Shown one piece after another: positions 50,601 to 63,115 of a DNA stretch of 64,000 nt. The position numbers and the translations under genes are program-made. Under the pieces are notes generated by a model. That model was not told the DNA's origin. It saw only the letters and a list, made by a program, of their open reading frames with translations, and did not search any database. This stretch comes from Loxodes magnus (Eukaryota > Ciliophora > Karyorelictea > Loxodida > Loxodidae), in NCBI GenBank assembly GCA_946699065.1, contig CAMPDV010001477.1, positions 45,304 through 109,303 of the forward strand, in the 5' to 3' direction. How positions within the stretch are numbered: position 1 is the first letter of the stretch; each line of letters begins with the position of its first letter.

Positions 50601-52089
50601 TCAAAGAAAAAATTTCTGAACATAGCTGATAACAAAGACTTTATGTCTTGGTTCTTTGTATGGGGTTCATTTAAAAAAGCTGTTTGAATTTCAGCTGACA
50701 ATCAAAAACTTTAAATCAGTGAGTATTCAGAAAAAATTAAGTATAAAGCATTTCGATAAACTTGAAGCTAGATTCTAAACTAGAAATATTTAAAATCTTA
50801 GAAATAAAGAATTTTTTAGGGTTTAATTATAAATATCTCAGAAATATGTATTCACCATAAATTTACCAGACATAGATTGTATATTTTTTCTTTTGTTAGT
50901 TGAGCTGCTGCTATTCTTTCTCTTATTAGTCTAACTTTTTCATTGCATTATTATAGTTGAAAAAGTTAAGGTACAGTTTAGGTTTATAATTTTTTTAATA
51001 CTAAAATTCTTATTTTGTAGAACTAGCTCCTTTATGTAAATTTAATATTTGGTTTGATAATTGTATTATAATACTCTCTTTTCTTCTTCATATTACCTTA
51101 TTTATTCAAAGAAAATCCATTCTTATTTTGTTAAAAAATCTTTATTCAGATTTATTTTAATACCTAAGCTGAAAAACTTAACTTCCTCTCAGAATTCACT
51201 CATTTAAATATAATTTATATACTTTTAAAGATTTGCTCAACTTCTAATAAATTTTAATTTGTTATTATGCATTTATATTTCTCCTTTATCATTATCTGTT
51301 TCTTCAAAATATCTCCTTAATTAGGTTTGACTATATTTGATAATGGTTTTTTTTGACATATCAAAGTTCTTCAAAACTTAGTCATATCCACCTAGGTAAG
51401 TAAATTTTTTCCTTTATTATTTCTGACTGTAACTTGATTAAAATTTATCTAAAGAACTACATCAAATATTCAACATTTACTTCATTATTATATATTTTTC
51501 ATTGCAGCTTCTTTACTGCAACGATTATCAATAAGTCTAGAACCTGAGATAGTTGCTAGTTTGTTAGTAAAAAACTATAAAAAAGCATAATAATTTAAAA
51601 ATTTGCTCAAAAATAACCCTTTTTTAACCTTATATTCAAAAGGTAAAAAGTATAATCATAAGGATGATCTATGAAGTTTCTAATATTTTATAGTTAATAA
51701 ACTATGCTTGAATCAACAATAGCAAGAAGTTGACTCTCTCATGTCATTGTTGAATTGTATTAACTATCAATTAATCATGTTGGTGGCATGTAAGGTTAGT
51801 TTAATTTTTTCTGTCTACAAAATCATGAATAAAAGGTATTTATAATAATAATAAAATAAAATGAATCTCCTTTAATAGGATTTTCATGATTTTATGCCAG
51901 TAAAATAAAATTAGTAGATCAAATAGAATTAATTTGGTACAAATTTTAATTTTTTTTATTTTAATAAGCTCTTTATAAATTTCCATCGTAAATAATGTTC
52001 AATTTATCTCACATTTTCATTTATTTTCAACCCTTAATTATTTTTTTACTTTATATAACAACAAATTTTTCTGCTTAAACTTTTTAAAA
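50601..52089. other. AT-rich region with a short coding-like island
   Basis: A minus-strand island at about 51150-51330 (ILKKQIMIKEKYKCIITNQN, then NLLEVEQIFKSIQIIF) looks protein-like but is too short to name. A distant LINE reverse transcriptase piece is possible. Otherwise nothing is recognised. Confidence 0.35.
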
Positions 52090-52660
52090 CAATTATAAGA
52101 GCTCGAAAGAATAATTGAATATCTGATTATAATAAAAATGTACAAAAAACTGAAAATAAGTAAGCAGCAAATATAAAAATCGATTGATTAAAAAGTTCAA
52201 CCAATTCGCAAATCCGATGGAAAGCATATTCTTTAAAAGATATAGATGATCTAATGGATGTGAAAAAATATCCTACGATAAATTATATTTCCAATCGGAA
52301 AATAATTAGATGCTGATATTGCATATGCTAGGATATAAAATTCGAAATTTTTTAATTTTTGCTAAAAGAAAAGAGAGGCAAAGAAAATGAATGGGAAAAT
52401 ATTCAGACTTTATTGCAATTAAGAAGGCAAAATTTACAGGAAAAAATAATCAAACTAAACAAAGAAGCTTCATATATCTAATATGCGTTAATTAATAAGA
52501 AATGAATGGGAATCGACTGTCGAAAACTATTAAAAGGAAAAAAACTAAAAATCATCTTGACTTATGATAGACATAATCCAAGTAAATTTGAAGTTAATGC
52601 TTCTATTCAATATTAAATCTTCAATTAGTGATGAACCAAATATAGGTGGAAAACATTAAT
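52090..52660 (+). mobile_element. Gag-like zinc-knuckle relic
   Basis: Plus-strand copy related to the 17.8 kb one. The acidic-motif region (about 52250), a partial knuckle with CxYC at 52308-52340, and the counterpart of the C-terminal region to about 52570 can be matched by DNA similarity. Strongly decayed. Confidence 0.45.
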
Positions 52661-54369
52661 TAATTTGTTATTATTATAATTTTTATACAATTTTTCGCTA
52701 TTAGATTTTTCCTTATATAAGACAATATAATTTCTATATTTTATTTTTACAAATTTTTCTAATTTAATGAGCTTAATAAATATCTATATATTTCAATATA
52801 TTATTAATGAAATTTGACAGTTTTTATATTCTAACATTTTCTTCTTAACAAAATATAAAAATTAATAATCTTAATTATAAAAATTTATTATTTAAAATTT
52901 TCATTATTGCAAAAATATTTGTCATTGAGTTATTTTTTATTTCTTTCTTTTTGAAATTTCAAAGGATTCATTTATTTCATTTCATTTTTATTAGTTATAA
53001 CTAGAAATAATATCACATTTATAGACTAACCATGATTCACTATTTTTCTATGTATTTATGATTCTAACTTTCAAGCAATTTTTTTACTTTTTTTCTTCTT
53101 ATTTTAAATTTTTTTTAACTTTTTTATTCAAAGTTGATTAACCAATTTTTGTTCATCTTCTAAACTTGATTATTGTATAAAAAATTTTATAAATAAGTAA
53201 ATTAAGAGTTTCTTTTATTCAATTTTATTAACAGTTTTGTGAAATATGCTTTTTTCATTTATAATAATTTTCAAAAATTTCCTGCCTTTTTCATCTTTTC
53301 TTGAAGTCTCGGATTTTTGTTTCTTTCTTTTTCTTATCGTCTTTATTGTTTAACTACTACAGAAATTAATTAATAAAAAGAACATATTTGCAAATATTTG
53401 ATGCTTCTTGCTTTTTCTCCTGCTTTTGAAAGTGGTAGAAAGCCTTTTCTAAAATAATATTTAATTTTCTTAATTTTAATTAATTAAATCTTTTTAAAAT
53501 CTTTACACTTCTTTCTGAAATACTATGCTTTCTTTAATTCTAATTATAACCTTATTATTTCATATAATTACCTTTAAAGAAATTACTTTAAGTGAAAAAT
53601 TTAGAATAATTTCTGATTAAAATGAATAACTTTACAAGCAGCATGAAATACCTTAATATGTATTGTAGCCAATAAGCATTTCACTCTATTTATAAGCTTA
53701 AAAAATAATAGAAATATGTAACCAAATTAAGCTATCTATAATTAATTTTTCTATTAATAACTATCATTTTTAATATGATATTATATTACATAATCTTATT
53801 CAATAAATAGGCTTTGTCAGTGAAACTTAAATAATTAATAGGTTTAATTTTTATAATTTTAGCCATTTTATTCTGTTACATTTTTAACTACATTTTACTT
53901 TAAGATCACTATAGATGTAATTTTATATTTCTTTATATTGAATAGCTTTTATTATAATAAAATCTAACTTTTTTCAAAAATTATAAGATTTACTTTACTA
54001 ACAATAAGCTTATGAAAATTTACTTTATTTAAAAGAAAATATCAAAAATTAATCGTTTCAATTAAGACTAATTAAGCGTTTAATTTTTTTAGACCTAAAT
54101 ATGTGTTTTTTACTGATTACTGATATTTAAACTCTTAAAAAAGGATAAAATTAAGTTTAAGGTCTTAGAGAAGATCTTCATAGTTAACTTCTATTGTTCA
54201 CGCTAAATTCTAAACTAAAGGATATCATAAGACTTAATTAGTCCGCCATCCTTATCTCTGCCCCAAAATTAATTTGTCCTTCTTGTTTCTTCTCCAATTG
54301 TTACTCTGTTAGTTAATTATTTACTTATAGAATTTTTTTCTGTATATTTATCCTGTTCTAGTTGGTCAA
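52661..54369. other. AT-rich region without recognised genes
   Basis: No supported coding frame, RNA gene or repeat. Confidence 0.5.
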
Positions 54370-55100
54370 ATGCAGAAAAGTTCTTCTGAATTCTACAACA
54401 AAACCTAATAATTATCCAGATTTTGCTAAAGATTTCTATTTACTTCAATTAGATAATTAGAAGCTAGCAAAAGAAGTTTAAGACCTTAAATAAATAACTT
54501 AATCCTCAGGCTAACCATTAACAAATTGATAAATGAATAGAACCCTTAGCAAAAAATGAAATAGTAGACTATTTTCTAAGAGATGGAAAGGTTAGACTGG
54601 TTAAATCGAATGGAATTAAAATAAAATTTTTACCAGAGAATCAGTTAACTGGAACATACCAAGTTCAATTAACTATCAAATCTGGAATCAAAAGGAGAAG
54701 AGAATTCGAACTAAAAATTACCTATTAGAAAAGAAAAATTAGATGTTGATATTGATTTATGTAAAGACATAAGGTTAATTAGTATTATAGATTAAAAGAA
54801 GCAATCTACAGTAAATGAAAGAGAAATCTAAAACTTAATCAAGATATATTGCTCGTTATGTAGAAAATTTTACAATTAAAAATATTTTAGCCATTCTTAG
54901 AAACTAATAAAATTTAAAATTCATTAAAAAGATACGATGAAAATAGGCTTTGACTTACAAACAATAGAAAGAGGAGAAAGCAAGCAAGTTATAAGAATTT
55001 ATGATCCAGAAAATCCATAAGAATACGAATTCGAGACCAATCGATTTATGCAAACCTCTATAAACTCAAATTCGTGTATCTCAAATAAAGGCGACGCCAA
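54370..55100 (+). mobile_element. Gag-like relic of the IRIYD subfamily
   Basis: Coiled coil (FAKDFYLLQLDNQKLAKEVQ), then VDYFLRDGKVRLVKSNGIKI, a degenerate knuckle at about 54745-54790 and NLIKIYCSLCRKFYNQKYF. The C terminus, GFDLQTIERGESKQVIRIYD, matches the 33.1-33.6 kb copy well. Broken, few breaks; moderately young. Confidence 0.55.
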
Positions 55101-55444
55101 GTTAATATATTATTATTATTATTGCTTCTTAACAAATTGAATTCTATGAAATGAGTTGGCAGGGACTGTCCAAAATGAATTTGATGGCATGATGTAAGTT
55201 ACGAGTTTTATATGTCAAAACGAAAAAAATTCTGCTTTATTTTGAAATCTAAATATTGGAAAAAATAGAATCGATTTTAAAGCAAGTATAAATTTAATGA
55301 GATTTGATAGTTTAAGTATTACAATTGCTATAATAACAGTTATAAATAGAACAAATCTCTATAAAATTGAAAAAATGCTTTATACAAGTTATAAAAAGAA
55401 AATTGAATAGTAATTAAAAAATTCTAATCTTAATAATTGAAGTG
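55101..55444. other. AT-rich spacer
   Basis: Nothing recognised beyond a short ATT trinucleotide run near 55106-55120. Confidence 0.5.
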
Positions 55445-55912
55445 ATGGAAATAAATCTTAACCCTAATCTTACTATCAAAGAATCACATAAATTATAATA
55501 ATATAACAAAATCTGTATATCTATCTAAGATATTCATAGTAGAAGAGGATTTAAAAGATTAAAAAATATAATAAAATTTAGGATATTATAGAAAGAGAAA
55601 AAATCAAGAGTTTACAAAATAATTTTCTAACATAATAGCTTAAAAAGATAAATTCTCTAAATTTACATTAAATATTAGTATCAATTTAGATATAAAGCAA
55701 AATAAGTACTTTTAAAAAAAATTAATTAATATAAAATGAGTTTAAAATAAGACTTAGAATAATTAAATTTAGTAAAGCTAGATAAGCATAGAAAGATAGT
55801 AAAAAAGAGAGTTAAAGAAAAACAAGAGTAATCTAAAAGAAACAAATTTTACGATATTAATAATAAAATATTATAAGTACTTTAGTAGTTAGTTTCAAAG
55901 TTTATTATCTGA
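55445..55912 (+). CDS. Unrecognised Lys/Gln-rich small protein
   Basis: ATG 55445 opens 155 codons (ciliate code) with no TGA until 55910-55912. It begins MEINLNPNLTIKESHKLQQY, is very rich in Lys, Gln and Ile, and ends FYDINNKILQVLQQLVSKF. No domain recognised. In DNA this AT-rich a TGA-free run of this length can arise by chance, so the call is tentative. Confidence 0.3.
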
Positions 55913-56329
55913 ATATTACATGATTATTTAGGTCCTATAGTTTAGCGTAAAAAAAGATAAGACAAAAAAATCAAGTAAAAAAAAAGATAGAGCAGTTGAT
56001 TTTACAGCATTGAAAGAAATATATTTATATCTTAAAACAAAATTTAGAAAATAATGAATTTAGTTTTAAATAGTAATAATTTTTAATAATGTTAAATTTT
56101 TAGCAAGATAAAAATAAGAGTATATTTATCTGATCATTACTCTATAAATATAATAGAAAAGACATATAATTTTATAAAATCGAAAATAATTTGCATAGCT
56201 ACAAAACATATTGTAAATTATATACTATAATAAAGATTTAAAATTATGTTAAGACAAAATAATCTAAAAAAATTGTATTTGAAAAAAGTTTTTTTATATT
56301 AATTTAGTAAATAAAAGCAAATAAAAGAT
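55913..56329. other. AT-rich spacer
   Basis: Nothing recognised. Confidence 0.5.
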
Positions 56330-57265
56330 TAAAATAATAATTAAAAAAAGTTGCCTTTTTCTAATAATACTCAATGATAGGTGGCTGTAAGATTTCCTTG
56401 CCATTATACATACATTCTTGTTTATTTTCTCCTTCACACTCTGTAGGTTTCTCATTACAGTTAAGGAACAGTCTCCTCCATACTCAGCCTTAGGCAATGT
56501 AAGATGAGACAGAACTTTTGAAACGTTAGTGAGTATTTTTTTTGTATTGACCGAGAGTATAAATCATTTCTCATCGATCTCAAATAATATTAAGTTTTCT
56601 ATTAACAGTGACAGATCAGATGCTCATTTAATGTAATATAACTTCAAATTATATCGATTAATTTCTCTATTTATGCACACTCATCTTTCATTCTTTAAAT
56701 TAACTAATTTTTTTATTCTTTTTTTATTTATGAGAAGTTTGATGGTTTCACAATTACTAGTGTTCATTTACAGAAAATTTCACTGATAGACTCTGCTATA
56801 TTAATTTATAAGTAATTACATCCTCTATTCAGAACAAGAAAGGAGTATTAGGTCATTTATTCTTGCCCTTCATAAGAAAGTCATATTATGCAAATTGATG
56901 CTTAGTTGAGTGTTTTTATTCTGCAGATGCCTGATTAACTTTATCATAGTAAAGAAATGAGAGTAAAAAATTATGTGAACTTCCTTGTATACCTCTATTA
57001 TAGTAATTAATCTGCATGTAGCTTATCCATCATGAGAAAATATGTTTTCAGGTTATTGAAGAAAGACTCAAGTGTCTGTATCAATCCTAACATTAGATTT
57101 AATTCTTTAGAAATAAGATGCATTCTGATTGGTAACATTTATCTATAAGTGAATTCATGCAAAAATCTTGCTTGTTTTATTATTTAAATTCTTCATCTAC
57201 TTTGTAAATTTGGAAAGAAAAATGAGTTCCTCTGTCTATCCTCTGCAAGCGAAGCTAATACATAA
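56330..57265 (-). mobile_element. LINE copy 3, rearranged reverse transcriptase fragment
   Basis: Minus-strand pieces of the same LINE type, much more diverged than copies 1 and 2. The block SFACRG...KSTK...NVT (57265-57100, from just before the catalytic ADD to LKINVTKSEC) comes first. A second piece follows that corresponds to sequence upstream of the first in the element (LESFFNNLKTYF, near 57085-57050) and runs again toward the ADD region. Finally comes a later part, MPKAEYGGDCSLTVMRNLQ, at 56497-56440. The order therefore repeats and is out of register with copies 1 and 2, indicating rearrangement or nested fragments. Many TGAs; non-coding now. Confidence 0.6.
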
Positions 57266-59329
57266 AAAGAGAAATAAATTTATAACTGCTTATATTTAAT
57301 AAATGCAAAGTCTTTTTGAATGAAAAATATAACTTCAATGAACTTTGATAGACTAATTAAATAAGCTAGAATTTAAAATATTAGATTAATTTTTTAAGCT
57401 ATCTTAAAATAGATATTACTAAAATTTTACTTAATCAAATGTAAAGATATTAGTAAGGATAAAGAGCAACACTTAAAAAATGTTAGCAAAAATAATTATT
57501 TAAATTTAGGAATCTTAAATATATTTAAAGCTTAATCAAAATTAGTTTTGGCTTTCTTAGATTTTAAATTAATTTTCATTAGAAAATAAAAATTGGCTGA
57601 AATGAGGATTTATGTTTGATGTAATTAAGAATTATTTTTAAGAGGCTTATAAAATTAAAAAAATGTATTATTTTATTACCAAATTCATAATTTATGTTTC
57701 TTAACTTTTATTTATTGATGGGAAAAATTTTAAATGAACCTTTTATAAAATATTTTTATATTGAATACAATCTTATTTATAAATCATTATTAAAAAGATT
57801 TAAAGTTCACATTAAAAAAGATTTCATTTGAAATGCTTTTAAAGTCTAAAGTTGAGACAATGATAAAAAATATTTTTTCAATTACATTAATATTTAAATA
57901 AAGTACAAAGCTAGTCTAAAAGTATTTTTATGTCAGATAGATATAGCTTCTTGCTTTTTATAATTCATTTCTAAAGGCGTAAGTAAAAAAATTCTCACAA
58001 TCGGAACAAAATAATTATTTAAATAGATAGTTACTATAAAAATAGCAATTTCATGCTTACTAGACTTACCAATTAATTTTATTTTTCTAAAGTAAATTTG
58101 CTTTTTTTAATTAAAATATTGATTACTTAAGCATAATATGATAATCAATCTATCTAATAAATTTTTCACTTTGAATGGTAAATTATCTCTTACATCCTTT
58201 TTAGAGTTTCCATTTAATTTTAATTCCATGATAAGTACTTAAACGAGAGCAGAATAGAGAAAAAGAAATCCTATTTAGACAAAATTTGAATTATAATTAT
58301 CTTTCAAATTTACTTAATTTAAACTAAAAACTAGCAAAACATTTATAAACACGATCTTATAATTTTATATTCAGCTAAATATTTTAAGACCTTAATAAGT
58401 TTAAATATTAAAAAATCTATCAGCAAAAACATAAATTAATGCTAGTTTTAAAATGTCATTTAGAAAAACAAAAATAGTTACTATGTTGAAATTATACAGG
58501 AAAAGTTAAATTAATTTTAAATAAACCTCTGATTTTGTAAATAATCATAATTAACTGTATAATCTCCTTAAAGGGGTCTATTTATAATTTTACCACTCAA
58601 ATGAAATGATTTTTTTGTTAAGATAATTAATAAATAATTAGCATCTTATTTTAAAAAAGCTAATTTAAACATTCATTACTCTTTTATTTGTTATACATAC
58701 TAAGAAATATTCATATTTTGTAAAAATTTACAAAACCAAGCTTTTCTATTAGCTAGCGTTTTAAATAAATTTACCATTATTAATTAAAAAAACTATTATA
58801 AGATTTTTCTGATTAGAAGAGTCTCTTTTTTTTAATTTAACTATGCTACTGATTTAACTTTTAAAATTATATTTTTTAAATATAATCCATAAGACAAAAA
58901 TGGCAAATTTAGCTAAGGATTATTAATTAATATAAATTAATGAGTTTGAAACTAAAACTTAATACTGGTGTTAATAAAAAAAGGTTTTAAATGTTCAGAT
59001 CTTAGTAACTGTATTAAATTGTAATTAAGAAAAAAATTAAGTAATCATAGTAGGAGAAAAATGTATATTTTAGAAAGTATTATTTGCTTATAAAAAGTAA
59101 ACAAAAAAGATGTAAATCAATGAAAGAATTGAGAGCTATTCAGAATGAAGCAATAAGTTAGCTTAATCAACTTTCTAATTTAAATTCGTAAAATTTTATT
59201 AAAGCAAAATTAAGCGAAATTTTCAAAAATTATAGTAACTTTAATTTATTATATGATAGTTAAAAAATATAATTATAATTATAATTTGTTTTAAATGTTT
59301 CGCAGCAGTCTACATCACCGCCGCGTAAA
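57266..59329. other. AT-rich region without recognised genes
   Basis: AT-rich DNA; no coding, RNA or repeat feature supported. Confidence 0.5.
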
Positions 59330-59846
59330 ATAAGTTTGTAAAAATTTTTCTTGATTGATGTCTTGCTTTCTCTTCCTTGGTCTTATTTACATTTCTTGTT
59401 TTCCTTTCTTCCATATTACTAAGGTTCTTGTTTCACTACTTCTTTGATTCCATCTTTTTTTATATATATTCCCCTATGCGCTACAATAGAACATTTCTCT
59501 TTCTTTCTTTTCTCTTATCCGATATTCTCTTTTTTATTCCTGGAATTTCTTGCATTTCCTATATAGATGTCTATAGATACCACGGAAGCAGCATTTCTTC
59601 TTAATTCTTTTCTCTCTTGTCATTTTGATTACTCGCTCTTCTTCAATGTCCATTTTCTCTATCTTAGGAAATTTTGCACTTGGCTCTGGCTCTAGATTAT
59701 TTGCTTGTTCTGCTCTTGAATCGTCTTTATTGAGTCATTCATATGTTTCATTTGTTCCTGTCGGTGCTTCTAGATGTTGTCGAGCTCCCTTTCCCAGTTT
59801 TCCATTCTGAGCTCTCTTGTATCCTTTTGCTCAATCAGGTCCATTA
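59330..59846 (-). mobile_element. Gag-like zinc-knuckle relic (GC-rich)
   Basis: Begins MDLIEQKDTRELRMENWERE at 59846 on the minus strand. The coiled coil continues (KHRQEQMKHMNDSIKTIQEQ), then KMDIEEERVIK, a knuckle KKCCFRGIYRHLYRKC at about 59555-59605, and FYCSAQGNIYKKRWNQR. The region is clearly GC-richer than its flanks. Broken by only a few breaks; one of the younger copies. Confidence 0.6.
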
Positions 59847-60675
59847 GATAGTTAAAAAATATTAAAGTAATAAAAAGAGATTAAAAGGCAAAGAAGAATA
59901 AATTAATTCTAATTAAGAAATTTAAAAAGTTATTTTAATTAAAAGATTCAAATTTACTATTTTTTTTATTTTTATAACTATTTAAATTGCAAAAGTAAAA
60001 ACATCTTAATAAACTTAAAAAAATAAAGAATATTTCAAAGAATATCAAACTTATAAGCAAAAGTAAACTATTTTATTAGAATATAAATAAAGATATATGA
60101 ATAATTATAAAATAAGTGCATATAGAAAATATTTAACATTAAAAATAGAAATTTAGTTATTACTATTATTATATGTAGAATCTCCGCAAGGGAACAGTTA
60201 CAATTTTTACATCAAGATCTTAAGGATATAATGATCATTTAAAAATTCTAATTCATTTAATTTTACTAAGGAAAAATTAAGCATTTAAAAAACTCTGTAT
60301 TACAAAAAAAATGTTAATAGTAAATAAGAAAACTTAATATATTATTGTTTTAGTAATAATAATTTTAATATATTTGAATTGGAATCTATTCTATGAGTGT
60401 AAATTAAACTTGATAATGATTATTAAATTTTAATATAGTTTAATTAAAAAAAATAAATTAAAGATAATTTTACTTATAAATATTTACTTTTTTATCAATG
60501 TCAATAATAAAATGCTTAGCAGATAAAAATTTATATAATAGTCTTTAAGAATCATCTATTTAAGAATTATAAATTAAGTTTTTTATTTAAAATTGGTTAA
60601 AAGAAAGTTAGTGTCCTAATTTAAAACAATTCTTTTTTGGAAGTAAACTGAAAAATCTATATTCAAAATCCTGAA
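59847..60675. other. AT-rich spacer
   Basis: Nothing recognised; it may hold the promoter of the next frame. Confidence 0.5.
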
Positions 60676-61308
60676 ATGGCAAAATCTATTCTATCTTAAG
60701 AAGAAATTAATTAAATAAATTTGTTTAGCGAATACTTGTAAAAATTTTAACTGCATGTTCTTAGAATTTATGCTTAGCTAAATATTGATAACTTTATTTT
60801 TCTAAGAATGCGAGTTTATAAATAACACTGCTTTCAATTACAAAATTTATTAAAATATTAATTTCCGCATTTATGGAAATTCTAAAAAATGAAGTACATT
60901 GAACGAATGAGATTCATTCATTTGTATGACCCAATTAAAGAGGCCTTCTTTTCCAAATTTATAAGAGCTAATTTAGTTAGCAAAACTTAAGAGACCATAA
61001 AATGGAAATTGAAGAATAAGAACCATAAAATTTTAGACTTGAGGAAAAAGAATTAGAAAAGAATGATATTGTTGTAATAGCATAAGATACTTACACAATC
61101 ACTACCTGAAATTCCAGAATTTCAAAAAATTATATCGAATTTAAGAGTAGAAGAAGAAAGAGTATCTTTACTGAAACAAGAATGGAGATTTAACTTATTA
61201 TTACAAGAATTCAAGAATAATTAGACCAAAGAAGAAGATAGTAAGACCTTAACAACAAGAAACTTCGAACTATTTATATTATTTTAAAAAGACAGTGATG
61301 CATTACTG
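60676..61308 (+). CDS. Unrecognised protein, probable first exon(s)
   Basis: ATG 60676 opens 211 codons without TGA: MAKSILSQEEINQINLFSEY, then HLYDPIKEAFFSKFIRANLV, then SLPEIPEFQKIISNLRVEEE and LLKQEWRFNLLLQEFKNN. At 61309 a GT begins a plausible intron (about 100 bp, to TTTTCACAG at 61408), and the frame stays open beyond. For 61000-61090 another frame (MEIEEQEPQNFRLEEKELEK) looks equally protein-like, so a frame change or an extra intron is possible. Family unknown; the C-terminal half would form helices. Moderate to low confidence. Confidence 0.4.
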
Positions 61309-62233
61309 GTAAATAATTTTAAATTTTTATAGTATTATATCGGAATTTATTTTCTTATATAATTAGATATAAAATTATAGTTACTCAGATAATTTTTAAT
61401 TTTCACAGGAAAATATTACATTTCTTTACTGCTTAATTTTATTTAATTTGTATGTTAAAGTATTTCTTTCGGTGTTCTGTAAAAATAATTTTTTAATTTT
61501 TCTTTACCAATTATTGCGAAAAATTAACTTTAACCAATTTTTAAATGGAATTTTCTTATTAAAAAACCAAAATCTTGATGCTATTTAGTAAATTACCAAA
61601 AAGATTATATTTTTTATGTTATAATAAGTTACCATGAACTTTATTTAAATAATTTACTAAACGAATCATGGCTTTAGATTTATATTTAGCATAATTATCT
61701 TATCTATAGTTATAATTTTTTTCACTCTTTAATGGGGTTAAAACTAATTTAATTTTAGCTTGTGTTTTTCTTTCAAGAAAATGAAATCAGGATGATATTT
61801 ATTGACATGAAGAATAGTTAGATTGATAAAGTTAAATTATCTGCATTATATTAGTTTTAATAGTGAATTATTTTTATTTTAAATAAATAATTTATCTTAT
61901 ATATAGATATCCAATTTCATCATTTAAACCACTCTCCACCTTTATAGCTTAGTACCGAATTTAAGTTTAAAATATAAATTCAAAATATTAAATAATAAAC
62001 TAGAAACTATAGAGAAGAAAGTTGATAGATCTTCTAAAAGACTAAAATATAGGAGTAAATCTTAATTTTTATTGATTTTAATTAATGAAAAATAAATCTT
62101 AATAACTTTAAACCTTTAAGCTTTCCATATTATTTAATAAAAGAGATAAACAGTTTGATCTTCATCGTAAATATAAGATTGAAATTCAAACAGAACATAA
62201 TTTCATAGAATTTAGCAATTATTTAAATAAAAA
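61309..62233. other. Possible intron and AT-rich spacer
   Basis: It starts with the putative intron noted for the preceding frame; beyond about 61580 it is AT-rich spacer without a recognised feature. Confidence 0.35.
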
Positions 62234-63115
62234 ATGAATCAAAAGTTCTTCTAGGAATGTCTTTAAAGAAATGTAGTCATATCTGTCGTGAATGGATATA
62301 TTGATTAAGTAGAAAATGATTAAAGTGCGTTCCCTTACGTAACTCGTAATGAATATCTTATTTAGAGACAATCCATTTATAAGACGAGAATATAATCATA
62401 TAGTTTAAAAAATGAACTTTAAGCTGAATTCCTACCTATCTCAGATTGTTCATTTTATGTTTTTAAGATTTTGATAAATATAAACACATATTTAAGCACT
62501 TTTCCACAGGGATATTGCTTAGTAATTTTTAGTTGTAAAATGATTAGAGGAAAAATTACTAAAAACTAATCATATATTACTAAAATTATATTAATCAAAA
62601 CTACACTAAAAATTAAATTCCTAAAATTTACAAATCTATCAAAATCTTTCACCAAGAAATAATTAATAACGATTATAGAATTTCAAGGTTAAAAAAGAAA
62701 TAGAATAAGATCTTTAGATGAAGTAGAATTCGCTAAAGAATTTTTGATTGGAATATATAGCAAAATGATTGAGATTAAGAAATTTAATAAGAATAAACTT
62801 TTATTATTAGCATAATTTGCGAGATTAAAATCAAAAATTGACAATTATATCACATAATTACTAAAGATTGAATTTCTTATAGTCAATTATTATCACAATT
62901 ATTACCCTTTTATTGAATTACAAAAAATGAGGGAGATTAATATATAATATTTTAAATAATAAAGATTATAGCATTTCAAAAATTAAAAAATGAATGAAAT
63001 TCTTTTTTCGTTATTTTATATTAAAATAAAGGATTTTTTTAATTAAAAAAATAAACTAATAAATTTTTTTTTTATTTATTAATTATATCCTCAATCCATT
63101 AAGAATATACATTGA
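62234..63115 (+). CDS. Unrecognised protein with one likely short intron
   Basis: From ATG 62234 the frame is free of TGA for 294 codons to TGA 63113-63115. The N terminus is high-complexity and convincing: MNQKFFQECLQRNVVISVVN, then AFPYVTRNEYLIQRQSIYKT, then LQAEFLPISDCSFY. A 51-bp GT...AG segment (about 62459-62509, ending TTTTCCACAG) keeps the phase and is probably an intron. A later block, SLDEVEFAKEFLIGIYSKMI then LLLLAQFARLKSKIDNYI, is helical. The last 60 codons are low-complexity and may be non-coding. No family recognised. Confidence 0.45.
62714..62868 (+). repeat. Diverged direct repeat, unit 1
   Basis: It matches 63240-63398 in order: TTAGA-GAAG, TTTGATTGGA (TTTTGATTGGA here), AAACTTTTA...TTTTAGCATAATT-like, and AATTAT...CACA...TTACTAAA. 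Both copies are open in the plus strand with similar translations (LDEVEFAKEFLIG and LDEEKYNEEDLIG). Confidence 0.5.

Noticed and set aside
59377-59810. Two plus-strand hydrophobic frames
   Set aside because: Antisense of the gag-like relic on the minus strand.
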